This document shows positions 11,350-23,799 of a stretch of DNA of 64,000 bases, piece after piece. The stretch comes from Macrotis lagotis. Taxonomy: Eukaryota > Chordata > Mammalia > Peramelemorphia > Peramelidae. The stretch is from the NCBI RefSeq assembly GCF_037893015.1, contig NC_133666.1, positions 621,779,156-621,843,155 on the forward strand, given 5' to 3'. Under the pieces are notes generated by a model, which was not told the DNA's origin, searched no databases, and was given only the letters and a program-made list of their open reading frames with translations. The translations under genes and the position numbers were made by a program. How positions within the stretch are numbered: the first letter of the stretch is position 1; each line of letters starts with the position of its first letter.

Positions 11350-12310
11350 CCAATCCATTTTCTTTTTTTTGATCATACATTTCCCTGATCACATCCTTGA
11401 CTCTGATAAATCTTCAAAGTTTCTTTTTTTCCTAGCAATTTGCTGCCTGCTCACACTCAATGCCATCTCATTGCCATTTTGAGTGATCTTCAACTTCAGT
11501 TCTCCAGAGACTAAAATAGTCCATGACTTGTGGTCAGATACCATCACAAGAAGAATATTGTTGTTAAAAAATCTGGGCCCTTTTTTCTGGTAAGAGCTTT
11601 GAGGTTATCAGAAAAATTAATTTTTCAAGGGCAATCCAGCCTGTTCTACTCTTCTGTTCAATTCTGGGCCGAATTCCATTTGCAGTTGCTGTCCAAGTTA
11701 TATACACTGATAGGACCAACTGCATGTCATGATCTGGACAACAGACGTTCTTCATTCACTTGTTTTATCTTCTAGGTCAAACATTCTTGAATGACGAGAG
11801 ATCTAATTCAGGAGGTGCTGCAATATCCCACGGCTTACTGCTATTAGTGAGATATGATCCACAAATAAGAACATCTAGAAGACTTTGCTATCCATGGGGA
11901 ATTCTTCAGTTTGGGACGACATTTTGAGTTGCCTCTGTATCAGTAGCAAACAACTTGAGAAAAGAGATGTTTCCTTATTTGGAGATTTGCCTGATATTTA
12001 TGGTTAGAAGATCATTCAAATTTATCTCTATATATCTTTCAAGGAATCTTGAATAATCTCTATGTATGGCTAGGAGATGCTACATTGGAAGAGAGCCTTT
12101 TGAGGTGGCATTTTGCTGGATATCAATGTTTTTGATAATTAACCACTAATAAATATATTATTACTTAGATCAGAAGAGGAAGTCAAGATCTGAGTTAAAA
12201 TTTAGTCTCAGTCAAGATCTGAGACAGTGGTCACTAGTGCCAAAAGCTCCAAAGAAGTCAATGGAAATGAAGATTGTGAAAAGGTGATTTATCAGGTAGA
12301 AAATCACTGG
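11350..12310 (-). repeat. RTE-clade LINE fragment, antisense
   Basis: On the minus strand, 11755-11564 reads RIEQKSRTGWIALEKLIFLI...LLPEKRAQIF. This fits the thumb region of RTE-type reverse transcriptases, whose usual text is RI..GW.AF.KL...L......LK..LF. Downstream minus-strand text to about 11460 continues as a degraded equivalent (SWT...ELKLKITQ). The part beyond 11800 is less certain. The copy is dead and 5'-truncated. Confidence 0.5.
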
Positions 12311-12319
12311 TAATCCTAA

Positions 12320-12960
12320 AGGGAGCAGCTTCTACTTTGGTAAAGTGATGGGATTAGAAGCCTGATATTAAAAAATGAGTAGTGAGTGAATGATGACAAA
12401 GTGAAGGTACTAACAGTTGGGAGTTTGACCGTGAAAGGAAGGGAAGATATAGCATAATAGTTTGAGGGAATGACAAGATCAAATGAAGATCTTTTAAGGA
12501 AGTAGGGCAGCAGGGCAGGAGTCAGCCAAAGGGAAAAATTGAAATGTAGTGTAGTCCCAGCAGTGTACAATAGCTCTGGAGTGGGAACAGAGATGGCTGA
12601 TGGTAGGGTGACCCAAGGTTGAGGATTGACAGGGGCAAAAGATGCCAGTGTGAACAATGACTGCTTCAATAGAATCAAGATTGTGAAGGGTCCAGAGTAG
12701 AGGGGATGGATTAGGAAAGCAGAGAAGTCACAGAAGAAAGGACAGGAAATTATGATCAGAGATGGGAATTCCAAGGTTCAAGAATATGTAGGCAACAGTC
12801 TTGGGTAAGGATGACATTTCATGCAGGACCTCTTCTGTGGGTAGTTGAGGTGGAAGGAAGTGCAGACCACAGGTGCTGAGGAGGAGGAGGATGAATTAGG
12901 AGGAGATAATGATAATGACACCCCCTAATAAGGGGGCAAGAGTGGTTTTATAGAGAATCA
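12320..12960 (-). repeat. Probable L2-like LINE fragment, antisense
   Basis: Purine-rich text resembles the RT/endonuclease-side part of the antisense L2 at 13779-15530, but alignment by eye is weak. A 152-codon minus-strand open frame here has no recognisable protein and is not called. Confidence 0.3.
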
Positions 12961-12964
12961 AGAC

Positions 12965-13330
12965 ACCATACTCCTCCAACATTCCCTCTAGGCTCACACC
13001 TGAGTCATTTTCAAGTCTTCCTTTTCTCTCAACCTCCATTATCTAATGTCAAGTCACGTTGACTCCACCTCCGCATGTCTTGTATATGTCATTTCTCTCA
13101 GACTGTTCTAGCCCAGATTTTCTTGCCTGGACTATTACAATAGCCTAACTGGTCTTTCTGCTTCCAGTTTCATCTCTCCCCTGGTCCCAGCCCTGGCAAT
13201 GCATCCTCTAATAATCTCACTAATAGCACAGGACTATGTCCCTTCTCTGCTCAAGCATCTTTTTCGGTTCCCCATTTTCTCTAGGATAACAAACCTTGGG
13301 CACACCTCCACCAGCAAGAAGACTACCTTT
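12965..13330 (+). repeat. L2-like LINE fragment, sense
   Basis: CCTGGACTATTACAATAGCC ... CTGGTCTTTCTGCTTCC ... TTCTCTGCTCAAGCATC is the LDYCNSL..GLPAS region of L2/CR1 ORF2 at DNA level. It is decayed and lies opposite in strand to the LINE at 13779. Confidence 0.55.
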
Positions 13331-13399
13331 CAAATAGCAAATCAATCAACAAGCATCTATTATGGACCAGACATTGCCCTAGGCACTTGTATACAAAAT

Positions 13400-13765
13400 A
13401 TACATACAAACAACAATACAGCTATATATTTATATTTCTATACTTGTGTTCATGCATGCAAATATATACAATATATACATACATACACACATGCAAACTC
13501 TGTATCACTCTGAGCTCCCTCTTTCAGCAGAACTTACTTCATATTTTACTGGAAAAATGGAGGTCACTCACACACACATGTATAGACACATTGTAAAGAT
13601 ATACATATGTACTTGTTTTGTACATTGTACAGACATACACACACATGCAGATATGCATGTGTGCGTGCTTATGTGAATGGATATATAGTGTATATTGTAA
13701 TATAGTGTATTTACATATATAAATGTATACATACACACACACACACACACACACATATATGTATA
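13400..13765. repeat. CA/TG- and TA-rich simple-sequence region
   Basis: Scattered CA, ACAT and TA stretches end in a (CA)n run at about 13734-13755. They generate long cysteine/tyrosine-rich open frames on both strands that are artefacts. Confidence 0.8.
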
Positions 13766-13778
13766 TACAAGGCTGTGT

Positions 13779-15530
13779 CTTAAAGAAAAAGGTCTTTGAG
13801 TAGCAGACATAAGCAGGGAATGCATTCCAAGCACATGGAATGGTCAGTGCAAAGGTATGAAGACCAGAGGCTATATCATGTGTGATGAAGTTGGTGTTGG
13901 GTGGTAGAGGACTGTGAAGACTAAACAAAGTAGTTTATATTTTATCCTTAAGGCAACCACTGACGTTGAATAATTGAGGGAGTCATAACATAGTCCAATC
14001 TGCACTTAAGGAAAATTACTTTGGTAGCAGTATGCAGGATAGTCTGAAGGCAAGGAGACCGGTTAGGAAGCTATTACAATAATCTAGGGTAAAAAAGAGA
14101 TGAAAGTCTGACCTAAGGTGGTAGCTGTGTGAGAGGAGGGGTTGGATGTAAGAGACATCATGTAGGTAGAAACAAAGATTTGACCATTGATAGGTGGGTG
14201 AGGGAGAAAGAGGAGTTGAAGATAATCTTGAGTCAGTCATGAAGGCTCACCCAGGAGATTGGAAGGATGTCTTGACAGAAATAAGGAACTTTGGAAAATA
14301 GGAAGGTTTGGTGGGGGAAAGGTAATGAGTTCACTTTGGATCATCTTGAGTTTGTGATCCAATACAACTTGAGTCTGTAGTCCAAAAGGCTATTGCTGTT
14401 GGTGAGGTAGGGCTGAAGCTTGGGAGAGAGACTGGATATGTGGAACTGGGGTCATCTTCATAGAGATGATTGTTGAAACCAATAGGAGCTAATGAAGTTA
14501 CCGAGAAAGTGTAGTCAAAAAGCATTTCTTAAGTCTTTACAATGTACTTGGTACCATACTAAGCAATAGAAGGACAAGGGGCCTAAAATATAACCTTGGG
14601 GAACACTCACAGTTACAGGGCATGATAGGGAGCAAAAAAGATTAAGGAATAGTCAGAAAGAAGCAGGAGGGACTAGAGAAACTATCTAGGATGATCAAGC
14701 CGTGAAATGCAGTATACAAGTCCAAAAGGTTGAGGTCCAAGATACAATCAGAAGCGGCAATTAAGAGAGCATTGGGAATTTGGGAGGAGGGGTACAAGTT
14801 TTCTGTTCAGGAATGTACTTGGGGTGAGGTCTGAGTCTGCAAAGGGCTGAGGACTCTGTGAAAGGAAAGAAAGTGGAAGCAATTTAGACAGCTTTTTCAA
14901 GGAGTTTGGCTGAGAAAGGGAGTGAGATGCATAGAGGGAACAGTTAAGGTTTTTCAAGGATAAGGGCAGACTTGGGCATGTTGGAAGGCAGTGAGGAGCC
15001 AGTAAACAATTGAAAATGCTTGAGGTGAAAACAGGAGGGTTGGCAGGGGCAAACAGGAAGATGGCCATCAAGGGGTATTCAGATGGAACAAAGTAGGAGA
15101 AAAGGGAGTGCCCATCAAAGAGCCTCCATTTTCTCAGTATAAAGTAAGATTCTTAAGTTGAGAGGGCAAAGAGGAGGAAGTGTGGGGAACTTGAGGAAAG
15201 ACATTTGGAATCCTTTCTGTGGAGCAGGAGAGGGGATCAATCAAGGACTGAAAAGATTGCTTTGCTCAAGGGGTGGCCCAGGTGAGGTAGAATACCATGA
15301 ATTTGTAATGTCCTTAGCACAGTTGTGAGTCTTCCTTCAGCTGCTTTTAACAGCTAGTGTGGAGGAGTAGAGGAGGAAGATGGTGGGAATACTTTGGGGG
15401 TGAGGTTTGGCAAGAAATATCATGATGGGACAAGGGAAGCATGGATTTGAGAGCAAGGAACAGCCTAGGGCTAACTACTGGACTGAGGTTGGAGTCGGGG
15501 ATCAAGGCATGAGAAAGCAGTACTTTTCCA
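13779..15530 (-). repeat. Long L2-like LINE fragment, antisense
   Basis: About 1.75 kb of continuous antisense LINE. Diagnostic pieces in order: CAGTGCAAAGGTATGAAG, AGTTTATATTTTATCC, GGAAGCTATTACAATAATC, GGAGCTAATGAAGTTACC, CCTTGGGGAACACTCACAG and TTTTTCAAGGAGTTTGGCTG. Read on the minus strand these correspond to the RT and C-terminal part of an L2/CR1-type ORF2. Many stops; dead. It is the best reference in the window for identifying the shorter L2 pieces. Confidence 0.65.
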
Positions 15531-15714
15531 GGTTTAGTTTACATTAACCCACCCAAGCAACCCTGGGTTCCAGTCCAATTGAACTATTTGCTGCTGTCCA
15601 AACTCAGAATTCCATCTCCTATAGCCAGCCCTTTTTGTCTTCACCTCTACACTCTCTGAATCCCAACTTCCATCATACTAGCAACGAAGTGTGGCCAAGG
15701 AGAGAGTGCAGGAA

Positions 15715-15935
15715 GAGCCCGGTTTGAACCCAGCCCCAGACACTTCCTTGGCTCTGGGATCCTGAGAAAGTCCCTTCACCTCTGACTGCCTCAGTTTCCC
15801 TAACTACAAAATGGGGTTGGTAATAACACAACCTCCTAGGGTTGCTGCAAAGATCAAATGAGGTATTTATAAAAGTACTTAACATGGGCCTGGTAAGGAG
15901 TAGGTACCTCGTAAAGGCTTGTTTTCTTCCTTATC
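15715..15935 (+). mobile_element. MIR/MON-like CORE-SINE
   Basis: tRNA-like GGTTTGAACCC, then CCTCAGTTTCCCTAACTACAAAATGGGG and the CORE-like GTTGCTGCAAAGATCAAATGAGG, ending TAGGTACCTCGTAAAGGCTTGTT. Diverged but complete. Confidence 0.7.
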
Positions 15936-15939
15936 CCTT

Positions 15940-17130
15940 CCCCACACTCCTCAGGGACCCATACTGAATCTTCCCTGATCTCCCTAGTTGCTAGGATTCT
16001 CTGATCTCAAATTCCCTTGCATTTAGCTACTGAAAGGTTATTTCCCACTTAAATGTAAGCCCATCAAAGGTAAGGATCAGGTTCTGTTTTGTTTTTCATT
16101 TTTTTTTCTTTGTATCTCCCAATACCTTATTTAGCATATGCTTATTAAATTGAATTGAAAAAGAAGAGTCAAGTGACCTGGTTGCCCATACATCACAGCA
16201 ACAAAGACCTGGAGCAGAAAGAATTGGGTAAACCCTCAGAGGGAGAGAGGTGGCAGGGTGCTGAAGGCAGCAGAGGGAGGATTTGGAAGGGGCAGTGAGG
16301 AATGTGGAGCCCACTGGCAGCTCCTCTTCCTCCTGGGCACGAGGACAGTGGTGTCCAGTACTGAAGAGGAATCCTTGTTTTCCACGATCACTAGAGAATG
16401 AAAACCTTTCCCTCCCCTCTGGGTTTCAGTTTCCTCATCCACAATAAGGGCTTGCTTCTACAACCTGAATCATTGGACTGTTGTGAAGAAAACAATCAGT
16501 CTTAAAATGCTATAGAAATATTGATTTTTCACACATAGACCCCACCTGTACCCTAACTAAAGCTCCCATTCAGGCAGGGACTAGCTCAGGTCTACCTTTA
16601 CCTTCACCACCCCAGAAATAGCATAGCATGAACCCTTCCACAGGGGATGCTCAGTAAATGTAGATGAGGAATAGCTAGGAGCTTAAGAATGGGGACTGCC
16701 TCCTCCAGGGTGAGGGCTCTGTCTCTTCTCTGTGCCCCCTTAGGACACGTGAGCCTTGCAAGACAGGGTTCAGTTCATGAAGAGAAGGCCTGGCTTATGA
16801 TACCATCGAGACATCAGGCTCTGCTACTTGAATCCTAAGAGAGTTTCTTTAACACAGCCTCCCCCCACCAAATAGTATGAACTGCAAAACTTCCAACCTT
16901 CACCCACCAGTCAATGCCATTGGGGTTCTCCCTCCCAGCTCTGGCATCCCTTGTTCCGGATTTTGCCAACACCAGCATCTGATTCGGAACCACAGATTTT
17001 TCCAGGGACCTCTGGACCATGCAGGAAAGAGTGAAGAAAACAGTATGACCACCACTCCCCAACACAGACTATGCTGCTATGAACCAAGTAAAGGACTCCC
17101 CAAAATCCTGTCATGGCACAGACCAGAAAA
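15940..17130. other. Intergenic sequence 3' of GRINA
   Basis: A MIR-like remnant is visible near 16415-16510 (TTTCAGTTTCCTCATCC). No exon of the next expected gene in this neighbourhood (SPATC1 in other mammals) is recognised. Short open frames here lack splice sites or protein content. Confidence 0.45.
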
Positions 17131-17139
17131 GAGGAAAAA

Positions 17140-17825
17140 GAGAGGATCACATTTATTAGAGCTTTATTGACAGCAGCTGGAGGGTTGAAACACATCCAGT
17201 CCCCCCTCCCCTGAAAGCTCAGTCCAAGGGGGGGGCATTCCCCTCCCCAAAGGAAGACAAGAGGACAAGGGAGGAGGGAGGGAGCTGCTCTGGGCCAGGC
17301 TGAAGGGGTGAAAGGATGGGAGTGCTGAGGGAAGACGTGCACCCTCAGACCTTGGGCTCATTCCTCTTCCCTAAAGCCTGAAATCTGCCCCCACCTTAAG
17401 GAACAGGCAGGGTCAGAGGGCAGGGCTCATGCAGCATGGTAAAGGGAGAAGGGGCCTGGCTCAGTAAGTCCCTTTCCCTCAAGCTCTGGAGTTGGGTGAG
17501 GCCGTGCTGGGAACACGGACAGGGCCACCATAGTCTCAGTTATGGTTTGAACATAAATATATGCATAATTATATACAGGGGAGGGGGCTCCCTGAGCCTC
17601 AGCCTCAGCCCTAGGGAAGGAGAAAGGGAGTGCACAGACTGCCTTGCCCCTTGCCCATGAGGCAGCAGCACCCAGACTTGAGGAGAGATAGAAAAGAGAA
17701 GGGAAGAGAGATCAGAGAGGAAAACAGAAGGTAATAGGGAGAGGGTTAGAAGAAAAGGGGGAAAGAGACAAGAGAAAACAGAGAAAGAAAGGAGGGGTGG
17801 GTGGCCAGGCAGGGCCTGGCCGGGG
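17140..17825 (-). other. GRINA: GRINA 3' untranslated region with two polyadenylation signals
   Basis: From the GRINA stop codon the minus strand runs about 0.68 kb to two AATAAA hexamers (complement at 17163-17168 and 17152-17157), the first in the classic context CAATAAAG. Cleavage is therefore expected around 17130-17150. The exact end is inferred. Confidence 0.65.
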
Positions 17826-19901
<2,076 letters not shown>

Positions 19902-19910
19902 TTACCACCT

Positions 19911-19911
<1 letters not shown>

Positions 19912-19958
<47 letters not shown>
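19912..19958 (-). repeat. (GA)n tract, (CT)n on the GRINA sense strand, at the exon 2 acceptor
   Basis: About 22 GA units. On the transcribed strand this is a pure CT tract ending in CTCTCCTCAG, placing the microsatellite in the polypyrimidine-tract position of the first coding exon (acceptor at 19909-19911, exon from 19908). Confidence 0.9.
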
Positions 19959-19962
<4 letters not shown>

Positions 19963-20344
19963 CTTAACACGTTAAAAGCACAGATTCTCATACCCAGCTC
20001 TCTCTCTGTGGGAAAATGGTTATAGTCAGCTCTAGGACCTCCATCTCCAAACCCAGTCATTTGGGAGAAACTGCAAGAGAAAGAAGATCCTAGCTTCCCT
20101 CAAAAAACAACTCCCCAAGCCCAAGTCAGGAGAGCTTGGAGATGTTCAGGGTCTTTTTTTTTTTTTTTTTAAAGAGTCCCTGTGTCTTATAGAGGAAATA
20201 TAGCAGAGAATAGGAACTCTCTCTCTCCTCGACCCCATCCTCAATGACAGAAAGAATCCTGGTCCTCCCTAGAATAAAAGGCAGTGTTTGGGAAAGGAGT
20301 GACACAGGGCTCTCTGAAGCATCTGCAAGTGCCCCTCCCACCCC

Positions 20345-20580
20345 ATGTTTACAGAGGTGAAGTCAGGGGCGATGAAGCTCCCTGCCAGCCTCTGGGCAGA
20401 AAGCACAAGCTCTAGCCTGAGAGTTGAGGGGACCCGGATCCAGCCCCCACTAACCAGCTGTGGGGATGACCTCGAACGAGTTAATTCACCTTGGAAGGCC
20501 GCATCTTCCTCTTCTGAGAAATGGGGGAAGGGGGAGGCCGTGAACTGGCTAGATGACCTCTGAGGCCCTTTTTCAGTCAA
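20345..20580 (+). mobile_element. MIR-like SINE in GRINA intron 1
   Basis: GTTAATTCACC, TTCCTCTTCTGAGAAATGGGG and AGATGACCTCTGAGG are in MIR order. Old and diverged. It lies antisense to GRINA. Confidence 0.6.
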
Positions 20581-21225
20581 GTCACTAAGGGGAGGGGGGG
20601 AAAGGTTGGCATACCTTGGCCTAGGTGACTGCTCTGCCCAGGGTCCCATCTCATAGATGTTAATGCCTCAGATCTCTTTTTGGCATCTCGATGCCAGAGG
20701 AAAATGGAAGAAATAGGGAAGGCGAGTCTCTAGACAAGACCAGGCCCAGGGGACAGTCAACCCACGGTCGCCCCTTCTTTCCTTCCCTTAAGCAGCTTTA
20801 GGAGGGCGGGGCTACTGGGTTATTTCCAGCCTCAGAAATCCCCACAGCATCTGTGGGCAAGGGCCTGGGGTGCAGGCAAAGATGGCCAAGGTCCACCCTC
20901 CTCATTCATGCCCCTTGCCGTCCAGGCGCATTCTAACTTGAATTGGCCCTGAATTGCACAATCCCTGGGGAAGAGACGAGGGAAGGGGGGGAAACGAGCA
21001 GGAAAAAGGGCTGAGGAGGGACCGAGGAGGGTCGGGAGGAGGGGGTCAAGGGCCCGGAGGGGAGCCGAGCCTTGCCGCAGAGGCTGCCCGCCCCCTCCAT
21101 CTGCTGAGGCGGCACTCGCCCCCCGGGGCCACGGGGAGAGGAGGGGTCTCTGGGTCAAGTCCGCAGTCCGGGGATGGAGAGGAGCGCAAGGGAGGGGCCC
21201 GGGAGGAGGCCAAGTGGGGAAGGGC

Positions 21226-21270
21226 GAGGGGAGGTGGGCGAGGGGAGGTGGGCGAGGGGAGGTGGGCAGA
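21226..21270 (+). repeat. 14-base G-rich tandem repeat in GRINA intron 1
   Basis: Three copies of a GAGGGGAGGTGGGC unit. Closely spaced G3-G4 runs on the plus (template) strand could form a G-quadruplex. This is inferred from sequence only. Confidence 0.7.
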
Positions 21271-21478
21271 GGGAGCGGCGGCGAGGCCGGGGGAAGGGGC
21301 AGAGGGGGAGGGGAGCCCGGGTGGGGGAGGGGAGGAAGGGCAGACACGGGGAAGGGGAGGGGGACGGGGGATGGGGAGGAGGACAGGTGGCTGAGGGGGA
21401 GGGGCGGCGGCTGAGGAGGGGGAGCCCGGGGTTGGGGAGGGGAGGGGGCAGGAACGGCCGCGGGGGGCCGGCACTCAC

Positions 21479-21566
21479 CGCTGCCCGGTCCGGGTGGGCG
21501 GCGGCGGCCGTGGCGCTGCGGTCGTGGCTGCTGCGGGGCCGCTGCGCCCGGGCTCGGGGCTGCGCT

Positions 21567-21600
<34 letters not shown>

Positions 21601-21700
21601 GGCGGGGGGCGGGGCGGGGGCGCGGCGGGGGCGCGGCCGGGGCGGGGCGGGGGCGGGGCCGGGGCGGGGCGGCCGGTTGGCGAGGGCCGGGGGAGGGGCT
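21479..21700 (-). other. GRINA: GRINA non-coding exon 1 (5' UTR), start approximate
   Basis: On the minus strand GGGCAGCG is followed by a strong donor GTGAGTGC (complement 21471-21478). It can join the acceptor at 19909-19911 to give a 5' UTR ending in exon 2, 16 bases before the ATG. The upstream limit is a guess between the (CGG)11 tract and the CRE at 21711. Confidence 0.65.
21568..21600. repeat. (CGG)11 repeat, probably in the GRINA 5' UTR
   Basis: Eleven uninterrupted CGG units on the plus strand, CCG in the GRINA sense orientation, within the inferred first exon. Confidence 0.9.
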
Positions 21701-21710
21701 TCCGGCGCTG

Positions 21711-21718
21711 TGACGTCA
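21711..21718. promoter_or_regulatory. Perfect CRE palindrome TGACGTCA upstream of GRINA
   Basis: Consensus CREB/ATF site next to the Sp1 boxes and the inferred start of exon 1. GRINA is reported to be induced through the PERK branch of the unfolded protein response, so an ATF/CREB-type site is plausible. Occupancy is inferred. Confidence 0.7.
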
Positions 21719-21899
21719 CTGAGTGGGGAGCGGGCCCGCCTCCCCCCCCACTGGGGGCGGCCTCCTGCCCGCCCGGGCCCGGCGCCCCCTCGTCACGCCC
21801 CCAGAACGGGTGACTGGGCGAGCGGAAAGCCCTTGGGGCTTGAAGCCGAGACCTGGGTGTGAATTCTGCCTATTGGCGACGTGACCTTGGGCGCCCTGG

Positions 21900-22685
21900 C
21901 TGCCCTCCCCCACTTCTTCAGCGCCCCCCATCTTCATCTCCCTTGCTTGTTCTCTTCTTTCCTGCCCGCTCTTCTCCACCCTTTCTCCTCACCCCCATCT
22001 CCATACCCCCCTTGCTCCTTTGAGCCGCCCCCTCCTGACTCGCCCCCTCTGCCCTCGGTAACCCCCGTGCGCACTGAACCCTCACACCCGCACCCTAACT
22101 TCTGGCTCAGCCTCCGTCTCCTATCATGGCACCCCAGGCCCAATCCCACCCAGACGGCGGAGGGCGGAACCAGACACACCAGGAGACGAGAGTCAAGCCC
22201 AGGGCCAAGTGCACCGCCTGTCTGGACACAACCGTGCCAGATTCAGAGGTCCCCACGTCTCTTCAACAGGGTCTGCAGCACATTGTGATTCTCTGCGTCT
22301 CCCTGGGACTTTTTAGAAATCTTTTCTGACTTTTCTAGTCTCCTCAGAACCCCCCCCCCCCCATATAAGCCTCCTCTGGCCATTCTGTTCTGTTTGTTCA
22401 GTTACAGATTTTAAGATTAAGTTGGGGGGCTGTACTTAAAACCCCTCTCCCGCACCTGCCGCTCCTTGTCCGGTGTCCAGCTCCAGATCCATGATTCTCT
22501 AGGTACGCGTCCCCTCCTCAGTCTACACCGTATCTACACTCAGTTTGGGGGCACGAGCAGCCCCTGCCAGTTGGCATCTATCCCTACTCTCTCCCCAGTA
22601 TCAGCCTGACCCATATCAGGTCTAGCATGTGTAGGGCTAGTCATCGTGTCCAAGAAGAGGTTTAGGCAAAAACTCAAGCTTAAAC
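21900..22685. other. Sequence upstream of GRINA, no gene recognised
   Basis: C-rich and CpG-containing to about 22200, then ordinary sequence with a C-run at 22351-22363. A 135-codon frame at 21881-22288 is a composition artefact. Confidence 0.4.
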
Positions 22686-22904
22686 CCTAGATTACAATAA
22701 AGATAATAATAAAGGAACTGCAAATGAAAGTAACTCCCAGATTCCACTTCACACTCTCAGATATAGACAGAAAAGGGAAATGAAAGTTAGTAGAGAGGTT
22801 ATGGGAGGACTATTCTAGAAGAATTTGTAAATATAAACTATATAATTATATACTCAAAAAGAATTTTTTTTTTTTTTTTTTTTTTTTTTTGCATTTTGAG
22901 CTAT

Positions 22905-22985
22905 TAGATTGTTGAGCTCCTGGAGGGCAGGAATTGTATCTACAATGCCTGGTACTTTCAAAGAACTTGGTAAATGTTTATTGAA
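22905..22985 (+). mobile_element. 3' end of a tRNA-derived SINE (MON/MIR type)
   Basis: TTGAGCTCCTGGAGGGCAGG ... GCCTGGTACTTTC ... GTAAATGTTTATTGAATT is the typical 3' end of this class, directly before the U6 pseudogene. Confidence 0.55.
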
Positions 22986-23096
22986 TTCTCTCAGGCAGTA
23001 CATATATTAAAATTGAATCAATACAGAGATTACAATGGCCCCTGTGTAAGGATGATGTGAAGATGTGAAGATTGGTGAAGTGCTGAATATTTCATT
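22986..23096 (+). pseudogene. U6 spliceosomal snRNA pseudogene
   Basis: Follows U6 almost end to end: GGCAGTACATATATTAAAATTG (U6 GGCAGCACATATACTAAAATTG), ATACAGAGA, ATGGCCCCTGTGTAAGGATGA (U6 ATGGCCCCTGCGCAAGGATGA), then GATTGGTGAAGTGCTGAATATTTC and T-rich text. The ACAGAGA box survives. CpG sites have decayed to TG/CA, the 5' stem is degraded, and no PSE or TATA is seen upstream, so it is a retro-pseudogene inserted among L1/SINE debris. Confidence 0.85.
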
Positions 23097-23165
23097 TTTA
23101 ATTTTTCTTTGTTTTTCCAACTCTCTAGGTATATTCCAGACAGATCAACCACAGAAGGAAAAAGT

Positions 23166-23212
<47 letters not shown>

Positions 23213-23799
23213 AACATATTTGCATATATAGAATTATTTTGGGTAGCAAAGCATTGGAAACAAAAAGGAATGGCTGAACAAATTAGCATACATACAAGTA
23301 ATGGAATGAAGTCACGTGGTAAGAAATAAATGAAAAGATTTAGAGAAACGTAAGAAGACTTAGATGAATTGATGTAGAATAACAGTGAGCAGAAACAATT
23401 TATATATGCTAGTTACTACCATATTATAAAGGACTACAACTTTGAAAGACTTAAGAAGCCTGATCAATGCAAAGGTAAGCCCAGAAAGCTGAGATGAAAC
23501 CTGCTTCCTAGATAACCCTAAGATTCCCTAAATTGCAAAGCAATTATAGATCTACTTTGGCAGACCTCCTCATTGGAACTTTTCTACAGTAATGAGATCA
23601 CAGGTCCTAGCCAATCTCCTCCACAAAAGCTATCTGAACCCCTTGCAATTTGTTTTCTGACCTCACTACCCAAATCAAAGACTCTTCAAGGTTATTAATG
23701 TCTTCTTAATTGCTAATCCCAATAACCTTTTAGGAATCCTCATTCTTCTAAGGAAAGGCAACCAGGTATTACAATAATTGCCATCAGGAAGACCCAAGT

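Larger units (their letters stand above)
20930..21860. promoter_or_regulatory. CpG island covering the GRINA promoter, exon 1 and start of intron 1
   Basis: Dense CpG and G+C, sharply unlike the AT-rich surroundings. It contains many GGGCGGGG Sp1-type boxes (21600-21670), a perfect CRE (21711-21718), a (CGG)11 tract (21568-21600) and a 14-base G-rich tandem repeat (21226-21270). No TATA box. Long open frames on both strands reflect base composition only. Confidence 0.9.
22690..23480 (+). repeat. L1 3' fragment, interrupted by a SINE end and a U6 pseudogene
   Basis: 22690-22860 reads like late ORF2 (AAGTAACTCCCAGATTCCA, CTCTCAGATATAGACAGAAAAGG). After the inserts, 23220-23480 resumes with GGGTAGCAAAGCATTGGAAACA and GAATGGCTGAACAAATTAG, the next conserved L1 ORF2 blocks in order. 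Includes a T30-type run at 22866-22891 and a (CA)n at 23168-23208. Confidence 0.6.

Noticed and set aside
12316-12774. 152-codon minus-strand frame
   Set aside because: No recognisable domain, in purine-rich LINE-like sequence; no splice or codon evidence.
13387-13928. Cys/Tyr-rich frames on both strands
   Set aside because: Caused by CA/TG and TA simple repeats next to an L2 fragment.
16877-17342. Frames on both strands near the GRINA 3' end
   Set aside because: They overlap the inferred GRINA 3' UTR and polyadenylation signals, with no protein similarity.
20832-21719. 295-codon Pro/Arg-rich minus-strand frame and long Gly/Arg-rich plus-strand frames
   Set aside because: They lie in the GRINA CpG island, where stop codons are rare by composition. 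No conserved motif is seen, and the region contains the GRINA exon 1 donor and the CGG repeat.
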